A DNA stretch of 14,160 nt from a bacterium UBP2_UBA4780 (GTDB lineage Bacteria; Edwardsbacteria; AC1; EtOH8), in NCBI GenBank assembly GCA_002403115.1, contig DHHE01000204.1, forward strand, positions 1-14,160. The letters run 5' to 3'. The notes beneath the pieces were generated by a model. It saw only the letters and a program-made list of their open reading frames with translations. It was not told the origin of the DNA and did not search any database. Position 1 is the first letter of the stretch. Every line of letters starts with the position of its first letter. The translations under genes were made by a program, and so were the position numbers. This document shows, in pieces, positions 6,925-14,160 of the stretch.

Positions 6925-6953
6925 AGAATATCAGAAAACCTGCCGGTAATCAA
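6925..6953 (-). promoter_or_regulatory. Extended -10 promoter of the radical SAM gene, predicted leaderless start
   Basis: On the minus strand TTGATT (6953-6948), a 17-base spacer and TATTCT (6930-6925), preceded by TGA as an extended -10. The +1 falls at 6918, the A of the ATG, with only GTCCTC between. This is the same arrangement as the queA promoter. The -35 box directly abuts the GTG start of the divergent gene at 6954. Confidence 0.7.
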
Positions 6954-9128
6954 GTGGGCATCGGCAGGAACACGCAGGGCGCCCGCCGCCCGCTCCCCAT
7001 TTTTCTGGCCGGTTCGCTCTCGATCCTGGTCCAGACCGTCCTGTTGCGCGAGCTGATGGTCGTGGCCCACGGGACCGAGATGACCCTGGGCTTCGGACTG
7101 GCCGCCTGGCTGCTGGGCGGCGCGGGCGGGAGCCTGGCGGCCGCGGGCATTTCGGGAAGGATCGGCGGGCGGAGGGGTTTGATCGCCTGTTTCATCGCAG
7201 TTGCCGTGCTGGCCCTTCCCTGCCTGGCATTTCTGAGGGCATTCAAACCCCTGGCCGGCTACCTGCCCGGGCAGGGGATCTGGCTGGGGCACATGGCCCT
7301 GCTGGCGTTTGTCGTCATGTCTGCTCCGGGCCTGATTTTCGGAGCCGTTTACGCATTCGGCGTCCGGTTTCTGGAGGAGAACGCACAGGGATCCCCAGCC
7401 GGTTCGGCTTATTGGATAGAAGCCGCCGGCTACCTGGCCGGCGGGGCGGCCTTCACCTTCTTTCTGGCCTTCAAGCTTACCGGCGCCGAAACCCTGGCCG
7501 CCGCCTCGGCCCTGGCGATCTTCAGCGCCGCCATACCGGCCAGGACGGCGGCGGCCAGGGTACTGGGCATCGGCCTTTCGGCCGCGGCCCTGGCCGCGGC
7601 CCTGATCCTGGGTAACGCCCTCGAGATCCGCACCCAGGCCTGGTCCTATCCGGGATACCGCATCGAATCCGTCGCAACCTCGCCCTACGGCCAGACGACG
7701 ACGGCCGAGCGTCACGGGCAGAGGGACGTCTTCCACAACGGCCATCCGGCCTTCCACCACCCCGGCGTTCCAGCGATGGCCCATGAGGAGCTGGCCGGTT
7801 GGGGGTTGCTATATGCCAATAGGGCAAGTGACATCCTGCTGGTCGGCGGCCCGGAGCTGCTGCCAATCCTTTTGGGGCGGAAGGGACGACGGGTAACCTA
7901 TGCCGAGCCGGACCCGGGCCTGGTGCGGGCGGTCAGGGCCGCCAGCCTGAAGGCTTCCGATCCGGTCTTCCTCCACCCCGGACTTGAGCTGGCCTTGAAG
8001 GACGGCCGCGCCCTGATCGAAAGTTCCCGGCAAAGGTACGACCTGATCATCATGTCGACGCCTCCGCCTTCGACCATGGCCCTGAACCGATACTACACGG
8101 AGGAGTTCTTCCGGGCCGCGGGGAAAAGCCTGACGGAGGGAGGCGCCATCGTTCTTTCCCTCTCGGGAAGCCAAGCGGCCATGGACCGGAACAAGGCCCG
8201 CCTCAACGGGGCGGTATTTTCTGCGCTGTCAGCCGCCATGCCCCGGGCCGACATCATCCCCGGGGAAACGAATATCCTGGCCGGGACCATGGCGGGGGAG
8301 CCGGTGCCGGATTCAGTTCTGGCGCGCCGCCACCGGGAGCGCGGCGGCTCTTTCCGGGTTTTCTCGGGAGCTCACCTGAGTTACCGGCTGGCCGAGCGCG
8401 ACCGGAGGGAGATCGAAAAAGAGATCAAGCCGGAGGCCGCCGGACGAAATCGCGACCTGAGGCCGTCGGCCCTGTCCGCCGGGACAATGCTGTGGCAATC
8501 GGTTTTCTCGCCCGGTTGGGCCCGGGCCTACGGTTTCCTGGCCCGGCATTCGCCATGGTTGTGGCTGCTTCTGGCGGCCGGCTTTTTTGGGCCGAGGCTG
8601 CGTCACGGGGGCGCGGCCTTCACCGCCGGGGCGGCCTCCATGGGCCTTCAAATGCTTTGCCTTTGGGGGCTGCAGATACGCAGCGGATCGCTTTACCATT
8701 GGGTGGGGCTGGGAAACGCCCTGTTCATGGCGGGGACGGCCCTGGGGGCCTGGGCATACTCCACCCGGTCCGGGGTGAGATCAGTGGGCATGCTCGCTTG
8801 GGAGATCGCCTTCACCCTTTGGGCGCTGGCTTTCCTTATGGGGCAGGCGTTCTTGGAAATGCCCGGACCGGCGTATCTGGCGTGCTCGGCCGTTACCGGG
8901 ACCATCCTGGGGCTGGAGTTCCCGGCCCTGGTAACGGGCCGGGCCGGGGAGCGGGGGATCTCGGAAGGGTCGGCCGCGGGGCCGGTCTATGCCTGGGACA
9001 TGGCCGGAGGGTTTTTCGCCGCGCTGGCCATGGGGGTGGTGATTATCCCGTCCTGGGGGATGGTGCCGGCGGCGGCGCTGATGGCCGGGATCAAGGCCGT
9101 CAGCCTGAGATGGTGGATAAAAGGATGA
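6954..9128 (+). CDS. Multi-pass membrane protein with degenerate spermidine-synthase-like domain
   Basis: A 724-residue protein of the fused transporter/spermidine-synthase-like type. Residues 13-222 hold about six or seven membrane helices and residues 534-716 another six or so. Between them (about 240-480) lies a Rossmann methyltransferase-like domain with SPYGQTTTAERHGQRDVF, the nucleotide-binding loop LLVGGPELLP (GGGDG in true SpeE) and YDLIIMSTPPPSTMALNRYY. The acidic residues that bind and activate the amine in spermidine synthases are replaced (GGP for GGD; STPPPST for the D-containing loop), so ordinary polyamine synthesis is unlikely. The start is GTG 6954, the only option before the first helix, with no clear ribosome-binding site. 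It is divergent from the radical SAM gene (35 bases apart) and 6 bases upstream of the DUF4159 gene, so probably first in that operon. The true substrate is unknown. Confidence 0.8.
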   Translation: MGIGRNTQGARRPLPIFLAGSLSILVQTVLLRELMVVAHGTEMTLGFGLAAWLLGGAGGSLAAAGISGRIGGRRGLIACFIAVAVLALPCLAFLRAFKPLAGYLPGQGIWLGHMALLAFVVMSAPGLIFGAVYAFGVRFLEENAQGSPAGSAYWIEAAGYLAGGAAFTFFLAFKLTGAETLAAASALAIFSAAIPARTAAARVLGIGLSAAALAAALILGNALEIRTQAWSYPGYRIESVATSPYGQTTTAERHGQRDVFHNGHPAFHHPGVPAMAHEELAGWGLLYANRASDILLVGGPELLPILLGRKGRRVTYAEPDPGLVRAVRAASLKASDPVFLHPGLELALKDGRALIESSRQRYDLIIMSTPPPSTMALNRYYTEEFFRAAGKSLTEGGAIVLSLSGSQAAMDRNKARLNGAVFSALSAAMPRADIIPGETNILAGTMAGEPVPDSVLARRHRERGGSFRVFSGAHLSYRLAERDRREIEKEIKPEAAGRNRDLRPSALSAGTMLWQSVFSPGWARAYGFLARHSPWLWLLLAAGFFGPRLRHGGAAFTAGAASMGLQMLCLWGLQIRSGSLYHWVGLGNALFMAGTALGAWAYSTRSGVRSVGMLAWEIAFTLWALAFLMGQAFLEMPGPAYLACSAVTGTILGLEFPALVTGRAGERGISEGSAAGPVYAWDMAGGFFAALAMGVVIIPSWGMVPAAALMAGIKAVSLRWWIKG

Positions 9129-9134
9129 GGTGAG

Positions 9135-9782
9135 ATGTCCGCGAAGACGTTGATAAGCGCACTGATGTTGGCGGCCCAAGCGATATCGGCCGGCCCCATC
9201 GACATCGTCAGGCTGAAATACGGCGGGGGCGGGGACTGGTACAACGACCCCGAGGCCGAAATCAACCTGCTTTTGGAGTTCAACCGCCGCACCGGCGCGG
9301 CCGTCAGAGCCGAGAAAACGGCGTTGTCGCTGCTGGACGAGCAGTTATTCTCCCACCCGTTCCTTTTCATCACCGGCCACGGCGAGATACGGTTCACCGA
9401 CCAGGAGATCCAGAGGCTCAGGCGCCACCTGGTTTCCGGAGGCTTTCTTTACGCCGATGACGACTATGGGATGGACGCCTCGTTCCGAAGGCAGATGAAG
9501 AGGCTTTTCCCGGACCAGGAGCTGGCGGAGCTGCCGCCGGACTTTCCCCTCTTCCGCTGTTTCTATGATCTCTCAAGCGGCATCCCTAAGATCCATGAGC
9601 ACGAGCCCGGAAGCCCCTCGGCCCGGGGTATCTTCCACCGGGGAAGGCTGGTGGTGCTCTACACCCACAACACCAACATCTCGGACGGGTGGACCCCGGC
9701 GCACGGGGACGCCGAGGAGACCAGGGAGCAGGCCTTCCGGATGGGCGTCAACATCCTGTGGTACGTCCTCACCAGGCAGTGA
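9135..9782 (+). CDS. DUF4159 exported protein
   Basis: A 215-residue protein with an N-terminal signal peptide (MSAKTLISALMLAAQAISA, cleavage near residue 19). The mature part is nearly all one DUF4159 domain. Recognisable blocks are IVRLKYGGGGDWYNDPEAEI, HPFLFITGHGEIRFTDQE, GGFLYADDDYGMDASFRR, the KIHEHEPG motif and C-terminal QAFRMGVNILWYVLTR. The family has a flavodoxin/GATase-like look but no proven activity. It is usually found beside DUF4175, MoxR ATPase, DUF58 and VWA genes in envelope clusters. Here it starts 6 bases after the membrane protein gene, with GAGGTGAG directly ahead of the ATG, and ends 6 bases before the DUF4175 gene. MoxR and DUF58 genes are absent from the window. The family is secure; the function is unknown. 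Confidence 0.9.
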   Translation: MSAKTLISALMLAAQAISAGPIDIVRLKYGGGGDWYNDPEAEINLLLEFNRRTGAAVRAEKTALSLLDEQLFSHPFLFITGHGEIRFTDQEIQRLRRHLVSGGFLYADDDYGMDASFRRQMKRLFPDQELAELPPDFPLFRCFYDLSSGIPKIHEHEPGSPSARGIFHRGRLVVLYTHNTNISDGWTPAHGDAEETREQAFRMGVNILWYVLTRQ

Positions 9783-9788
9783 TCAAGA

Positions 9789-12700
9789 ATGGACGACCGG
9801 TCAGCACAGCTTTTCAGCGAGCTTGACAGGATCTCCCGGGCCCGGGCCCGGTGGCTGGCCTCCGTCTTGGCCGCGGGCTTTGCCGGGGGCGCGGCCGCCA
9901 TTCTGCTGGCCTGCCATATCGCCGATCTGGCCCTGATCCTGACTCCGGCGGCGCGGCAGATTTTGGGGCCGGCAATCGTCGCGGTCCTGGCCGCCGGGGG
10001 TCTCGCGGCAATCGGATCGCTTTTCATAAGGAAAAGCCCGGCGGCCACCGCGGCCTGGCTGGAGGGCCGGGAAATGGATTTTCGCCAGGACCTGTCGACC
10101 GTGGCCCAGTGCGCCGGGCGGGCCGATTACTCGGCCGAGCTGGTTTCGGAACTGGCCGGGCGCAGCCTTGAAAGACTGCGCGGCGTCAGGCCGGCGGCCG
10201 GCGCCAGAAAGTTCACTGTTCGGTTGCGGGCGGCCTCGGCAAGCCTGTTCATCCTGCTGGTCCTGACCTGCATCATCTGGCCCGGAGCGGCCCGGATCAG
10301 CCTGGCCCGGCTGGCCCGGCCCTGGGGCGTTATCGGCGACTGGTCGAGGGTCGATGTCGTTCCCGGGGACGTCCGGATTCCGGCCGGCGAGGAGCTGTTG
10401 GTGGAGGTTCGAAGCGGCGCCGGGAAAGCCCGCGTCATTGTTGAATCAGCCGAACGGGCCGTTACCGCCTGCCCCATGGCGTTACGGGACGGATCGCTGA
10501 AGGCGCTGCTGCCCCCGGCCGAAAGGGATTTCCAATACCGCTTTTTCCCGGGAAGGATGCAAAGCCGGAGTTTCCGGGTTGCCGTCTACCGGCCGCTGGT
10601 GCTGGAGGGCATCAGCGTCAGGATCGAGCCGCCGGCCTACACCCGGCTGGCACCGGTCGAGATGCCGAACCAGGGCGGCATCGAGGCGGTTAAGGGAAGC
10701 CGGGCCTCGGTCACCGCCAGGGCCAGCCGGCCGGCGGGATCGGCCGCCGCGATTTTCTCGGGCGGCCAGGCCGTCGCGGGAACAACGGCCGGCGGCGAAA
10801 TCAGCTTTTCGCTGTCGGTGCAGAGGGACGACCGCTACCGGCTGATGGCAGTGTCGCCCGGAGGGGCCGACACCTTCGTCTCGGCCGAGTACCAGATCAC
10901 GGCCGTTTCCGACCTGCCACCCGAGGCCGAACTGTACGGGGATGATTTGCCAGAAGTCCCCAGGGGCGAGATGGCGGCGTTGGTGGCGGGCCGGGCCAGG
11001 GACGATTTCGGACTTTCCAGGCTGAGGATCGGCTACCTGCTTCAAGGACAGCCGGGTCACAGGGAGATAGCCGCCCCCGGCCGGACGGTGACCGACACCT
11101 CGGTGGAATTCGCATGGAGCCTGGCCAACATGGGCTTGCTGCCCGGGGACTCCCTGGTCTACTGGCTGGAGGCGGTGGACAATGACGCCGTCTCCGGCCC
11201 CAAGACCGGCCGCAGCCGCAGCCGGAAGCTGTGGGTCCCCTCCATCGCCGAGTTGTACCAGGCGATGGCCCGGCAGGACTCGGCCGCAACGGCCGAGCTG
11301 GCCGGCATCCAGCCCGAGCAAGCCGAGATCCGGGAGCAGATCCAGCGGCTGTCACGGGCCGTCAAGGAGTCACGCCGCGTCGACTGGCAGCAGCAGGCCG
11401 CCATCGAGAAGGCCCTGGAGGACCAGCAGGAGCTGCTTAGCCGGCTGGAGCGGGCGGCCGACCAGGCCCTGGAAAGCCTTCGGCCCGAGGGCCGCCAGAT
11501 CGAGATCGACGCCGAGACCGCCTCCAAGCTGCGGGAACTGCGCCAGCTCTTCGACCAGGTGGCCACCGACGAGATGCGCCGGGCGATGGAGCGGCTCTCC
11601 AAGGCCATGGAGAAGATGGACCGGCAGGAGGTGGCCAGGGCCCTGGAGAAGATGAACCTGACGGCCGAGGAGCTGAAGCACCGGCTGGACCAGGCCATCG
11701 CGGCGCTGAAGGAGTTGCAGCAGCAGAAGCAGATGGACCGGATCAAGGAGGAACTTGACCGGCTGGCCGAGGAACAGAGGGACATCAGGGACAGGACCGG
11801 AGCGGCGGGCGAGCAGACCGAGGCCGACCGGCTGGCCCGGAGACAGCAGCAGGCCGCGGAAGACCTGGAGGCCCTGGCCAGGGAGGCGCGCCAGCTTGGA
11901 GAGCAGATGGAAAGCCAGCCCGAGGCCGGGGAGAAGCTCAGGCAGTCGGGCGACAGGATGCAGAAAAAGGGAACGCCGGCCAAGATGCGCCAGGCCGGGC
12001 AGCGCATATCGCAGGGCAAAAAGCAGGCGGCCATGGACCTCCAGCAGCAGGCCCTCCAGGAAATGGCGGAGCTCTCCCAGGGCCTGGAGTCGGCCCGGTC
12101 ATCCATGGCCCAGGCCAGGAGCCGGGCCAGAGCCCAGGCCTTGAGGCAGAAGGCCAGGGAGGCGCTTTCCCTGTCGCAGCAGCAGGAGGACCTCAACCGG
12201 ATGATGCGCGAAGGAGGCGACGCCAACGACCTGGCCGAGAGACAGCAGACGCTGGCCAGGGCCGGGGCCAGGCTGCAGAGCCGGGCAGGCTCCCGGCAGG
12301 AGATGATGATGCCGCCCCAGGCCGCCGGGAGCCTGTCGCGGGCAGTGAGGGCCATGGGCCAGTCGGGCCAGGAGATCATGGGCGGGAGGAGGGGGCAGGC
12401 CGGGCAGCAGGGCCAGGAGGCGGTGGCCGCCCTCAACCAGGCGGCGGCCGCCATGCTGGAGGCCTCGTCCCAAAGCTCGGGCTCGCAGGGCGGCGGCGAC
12501 ATGATGCAGGAACTGGAGGGCCTCTCGGGCCAGCAGTCCGATATCAACCAGCAGACCCTGGGCCTGATGCCGTCGGCCGGGGGCCGGCCGGAGGCGCTTT
12601 CCCAGGAGGCCCGCAGTCAGATGGCCAGGCTGGCGGCCCAGCAGGAGGCGGTGCGGCAGGGAATGGACGAGTACAACCGGAAGTACGCCGACCGCCGCGA

Positions 12701-13028
12701 CCGCGCCGACCGGCTGGACGACCTGGCCGGGGAGATGCAGAAAGCGGCCGAGGACCTCCGCCAGCAGCGGGCCGACGACCGCACCCGGGAGCGCCAGGAG
12801 CGGATCCTCAACCGGCTGCTGCAGGCCCAGCGCTCCCTGCGCGACCAGGATTTCTCCCGCCAGCGCAAGGCCGAACCCGGCCGGGACCAGGGACAGGCGG
12901 CGGGCCGCGGGGAGCTGAAGCCGGGCGAGGCCCCGCCCCCACCGTCCGACCGTGACTGGAGGAACGAGCCCTATCCCCTGGAGTACCGGGAGATCATCGA
13001 GAGGTACTTCAGGTCGCTGGGATGGTGA
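9789..13028 (+). CDS. DUF4175 giant coiled-coil membrane protein
   Basis: A 1079-residue protein. The N-terminus has two membrane helices (about 22-48 and 58-80) and a third at about 147-165, placing a large part outside the cytoplasm. Residues about 185-480 are beta-rich (RVDVVPGDVRIPAGEELLVEV, then SVRIEPPAYTRLAPVEMP) and look like Ig-like modules. From about 485 to 1035 it is a very long Glu/Gln/Arg/Ala-rich coiled coil. A glycine-, methionine- and glutamine-rich stretch interrupts the coil at about 750-950. The C-terminus EYREIIERYFRSLGW is the conserved ending of the family. No enzymatic motif is visible. It belongs to the DUF4159/DUF4175 envelope cluster and is probably translationally coupled to the next gene (GTGA overlap at 13025). 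A structural or scaffold role is inference. The strongly biased composition creates long antisense open frames that are not genes. Confidence 0.9.
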   Translation: MDDRSAQLFSELDRISRARARWLASVLAAGFAGGAAAILLACHIADLALILTPAARQILGPAIVAVLAAGGLAAIGSLFIRKSPAATAAWLEGREMDFRQDLSTVAQCAGRADYSAELVSELAGRSLERLRGVRPAAGARKFTVRLRAASASLFILLVLTCIIWPGAARISLARLARPWGVIGDWSRVDVVPGDVRIPAGEELLVEVRSGAGKARVIVESAERAVTACPMALRDGSLKALLPPAERDFQYRFFPGRMQSRSFRVAVYRPLVLEGISVRIEPPAYTRLAPVEMPNQGGIEAVKGSRASVTARASRPAGSAAAIFSGGQAVAGTTAGGEISFSLSVQRDDRYRLMAVSPGGADTFVSAEYQITAVSDLPPEAELYGDDLPEVPRGEMAALVAGRARDDFGLSRLRIGYLLQGQPGHREIAAPGRTVTDTSVEFAWSLANMGLLPGDSLVYWLEAVDNDAVSGPKTGRSRSRKLWVPSIAELYQAMARQDSAATAELAGIQPEQAEIREQIQRLSRAVKESRRVDWQQQAAIEKALEDQQELLSRLERAADQALESLRPEGRQIEIDAETASKLRELRQLFDQVATDEMRRAMERLSKAMEKMDRQEVARALEKMNLTAEELKHRLDQAIAALKELQQQKQMDRIKEELDRLAEEQRDIRDRTGAAGEQTEADRLARRQQQAAEDLEALAREARQLGEQMESQPEAGEKLRQSGDRMQKKGTPAKMRQAGQRISQGKKQAAMDLQQQALQEMAELSQGLESARSSMAQARSRARAQALRQKAREALSLSQQQEDLNRMMREGGDANDLAERQQTLARAGARLQSRAGSRQEMMMPPQAAGSLSRAVRAMGQSGQEIMGGRRGQAGQQGQEAVAALNQAAAAMLEASSQSSGSQGGGDMMQELEGLSGQQSDINQQTLGLMPSAGGRPEALSQEARSQMARLAAQQEAVRQGMDEYNRKYADRRDRADRLDDLAGEMQKAAEDLRQQRADDRTRERQERILNRLLQAQRSLRDQDFSRQRKAEPGRDQGQAAGRGELKPGEAPPPPSDRDWRNEPYPLEYREIIERYFRSLGW

Positions 13029-14160
13029 CACCCAAAAGCAGAAATCAAAAGTCAGAAGTCAAAATGGCGCGTCCAAATCACGCCCAGGGAAACGCACCAA
13101 AAGCATGCTTCACCGAATCCGGCACGGCCGCATTAAAGGTTATAAAACGATTAGTGCCGCTGATGTTCAGCATCGCTTTTTTGGGCGGGACTGACGTCAC
13201 GGCCCAGCCGTTGCGGGGCGAGGAGGCCAGGCGCTGGCAGTCGGCCTGGAACGCCGCCCAGCAGGGAAGGCACCAGGAGGCGCTGGACGGCTTCAAGTCG
13301 GTGCTGGAGAAGAAGGCCGACCAGGGCCTGTACCTGCAGGCCGGGGCGCTCCTGGCCAGGCAGGGGGCGCAGGCCCAGGCCGAGGAGCTCTACCTGTGGG
13401 GCAGGAAAACGCTGAAGCAGCCCCGGGCCTTCGCCGACCGGCTGGCCGAGATCTACCAGTCGCAGCTGAGGCACGACCGGGCGGTGGCCGAGTGGATGAG
13501 CCTGCTGCCGGACAGGGCCGATCTGGTCGGGGCCAAGCTGGTGGAGACCAGCCAGCACATCGGCCTGAAAAACACGGCCGCCCTGGCCGAGGCCAACCTG
13601 AAAGGCGCGGGGGACGCCGGCTGGCTGGTGCTGGGCGGCCTGCACCTGTCGGCCAGGGACGACAGGCAGGCCTGGCGCGCTTTTTCCCGGATCAGGGACC
13701 CGGGGTTGCTGCGCAAGGCGGTGGACCAGGTGCTGGCGGCCGGGCTCCCTGCGTCCAGGCAGATACCGGTGCTTGAGGAATACCTGGCCAAAAGCGGCGG
13801 AAAGGAGCAGGACCTGCTGGCCAGGCTGGGTTCGCATTACATGGGGTCCCGCCAGTTCCAGAAGGCCTCGGACGTGTTCTCGAAGATGCTGCCGCTCAAC
13901 CGGCCCCTGGCCACGGTGCTCTCGGCCAGGGCCCTGCTCGGGCAGGGGAATCACGCCGAGGCCCTGAGGACGATAAGCGATGGCGGCGCGGCAAAGGGCT
14001 GGCCGGACACGCTCAGGTGGGAGGCGAGGCTCTTGGAGGCCCAGGCCAGGCTGATGTCCGGCGAGGGACCGGCCGCGGCCGGACTGCTGGCCGTGCTGGC
14101 CGGAGACTCCTCGGCCAGGGCCGACTTTCGCCAGAGGGCCGCCTTCAAGCTGGCCGAGAC
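13025..14160 (+). CDS. TPR-like exported protein, partial (3' end beyond window)
   Basis: An open frame runs from GTG 13025, overlapping the DUF4175 stop by 4 bp (GTGA), to the window end: at least 378 codons, 3' truncated. The region from about 13205 is helical and repeat-like: WQSAWNAAQQGRHQEALDGF, LLARQGAQAQAEELYLWG, LGSHYMGSRQFQKASDVFSK and ARALLGQGNHAEALRTI are tetratricopeptide-type helix pairs. A hydrophobic export segment (KRLVPLMFSIAFLGG, then DVTAQ) precedes it. Start choice is uncertain: GTG 13025 or ATG 13064 give an unusually long, charged n-region encoded by AT-richer, repeat-derived DNA, while GTG 13154 and ATG 13163 remove the positive charges before the hydrophobic core. TPR proteins commonly accompany this envelope cluster and may scaffold it; the exact role is unknown. 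Confidence 0.75.
   Translation, partial: MTPKSRNQKSEVKMARPNHAQGNAPKACFTESGTAALKVIKRLVPLMFSIAFLGGTDVTAQPLRGEEARRWQSAWNAAQQGRHQEALDGFKSVLEKKADQGLYLQAGALLARQGAQAQAEELYLWGRKTLKQPRAFADRLAEIYQSQLRHDRAVAEWMSLLPDRADLVGAKLVETSQHIGLKNTAALAEANLKGAGDAGWLVLGGLHLSARDDRQAWRAFSRIRDPGLLRKAVDQVLAAGLPASRQIPVLEEYLAKSGGKEQDLLARLGSHYMGSRQFQKASDVFSKMLPLNRPLATVLSARALLGQGNHAEALRTISDGGAAKGWPDTLRWEARLLEAQARLMSGEGPAAAGLLAVLAGDSSARADFRQRAAFKLAE
13038..13066 (+). repeat. AAAAGTC/AGAAGTC short direct repeat
   Basis: GC-poor DNA in a GC-rich setting, with back-to-back units of about seven bases (ATCAAAAGTCAGAAGTCAAA). This wording resembles a dispersed repeat common in environmental genomes, which in translation gives KSEV/QKSK-like peptides. 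It lies inside the 5' end of the TPR gene and creates the ATG at 13064. Confidence 0.5.

Noticed and set aside
6954..9128. Calling this gene speE, spermidine synthase
   Set aside because: The fold is related but the catalytic acidic residues are not present and it is embedded in a multi-helix membrane protein, so ordinary aminopropyl transfer is unlikely.
11159..12547. A 462-codon open frame antisense to the DUF4175 gene
   Set aside because: It is Ser/Arg/Leu/Cys-rich low-complexity sequence mirroring the GAG/CAG/GCC-rich coiled-coil codons, with no recognisable domain. The sense frame has clear family features.
13122..13160. Inverted repeat CGGCAC/GTGCCG around the TPR gene start
   Set aside because: Arms of only six bases about 28 bases apart, expected by chance in GC-rich DNA, and no other support for an operator or hairpin.

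Overview
The window is GC-rich and almost fully coding. It comes from a Gram-negative (diderm) bacterium: there is a signal-peptide beta-barrel protein ending in Phe, a lipoprotein with a lipobox, and an envelope cluster of the DUF4159/DUF4175 type. The DUF4159-DUF4175-TPR order, the heavy use of AGG arginine codons and short interspersed repeats of a kind common in environmental genomes suggest an uncultured lineage, perhaps of the FCB/candidate-phylum type. That placement is inference; no rRNA or other marker is present.

Region 1 (1-3490) is a nickel module. A complete NikR repressor (47-493) and a small PsiE-like membrane protein (515-937) are followed by a 35-bp palindrome (977-1011). The palindrome sits on a near-consensus sigma70 promoter and has the GTG-type NikR half-site layout. 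It drives three genes: an outer-membrane barrel protein, a TroA/ZnuA-type metal-binding lipoprotein and a NicO/UreH-type permease with a His-rich loop. A strong hairpin terminator (3449-3482) ends the unit. No ABC ATPase or ABC permease is present, so the metal-binding lipoprotein appears paired with a secondary transporter. This is the most interesting biological proposal in the window.

Region 2 (3491-5782) holds queA and tgt, two genes of the queuosine tRNA modification pathway. queA has an extended -10 promoter that places transcription start on the A of its ATG (leaderless). A palindromic interspersed repeat lies between the two genes. tgt has no ATG, GTG or TTG in a position that keeps its conserved N-terminus, and probably starts at an ATC codon behind a strong Shine-Dalgarno sequence.

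Region 3 (5794-6953) is a minus-strand AmmeMemoRadiSam-type radical SAM gene, convergent with tgt. Its promoter also predicts a leaderless mRNA, with the same TGA-TATNNT geometry as queA. That start includes a signal-peptide-like N-terminus, which is unusual for a radical SAM enzyme.

Region 4 (6954-14160) is a co-directional set of four genes: a membrane protein with a degenerate spermidine-synthase-like domain, DUF4159, a 1079-residue DUF4175 protein with a long Gln-rich coiled coil, and a TPR-like exported protein cut by the window end. Tight spacing suggests one operon with an envelope role of unknown mechanism. There are no tRNA, rRNA, CRISPR or insertion sequence genes, and no gene-free stretch over 300 bases. 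Bases 1-46 hold only the leader of nikR.
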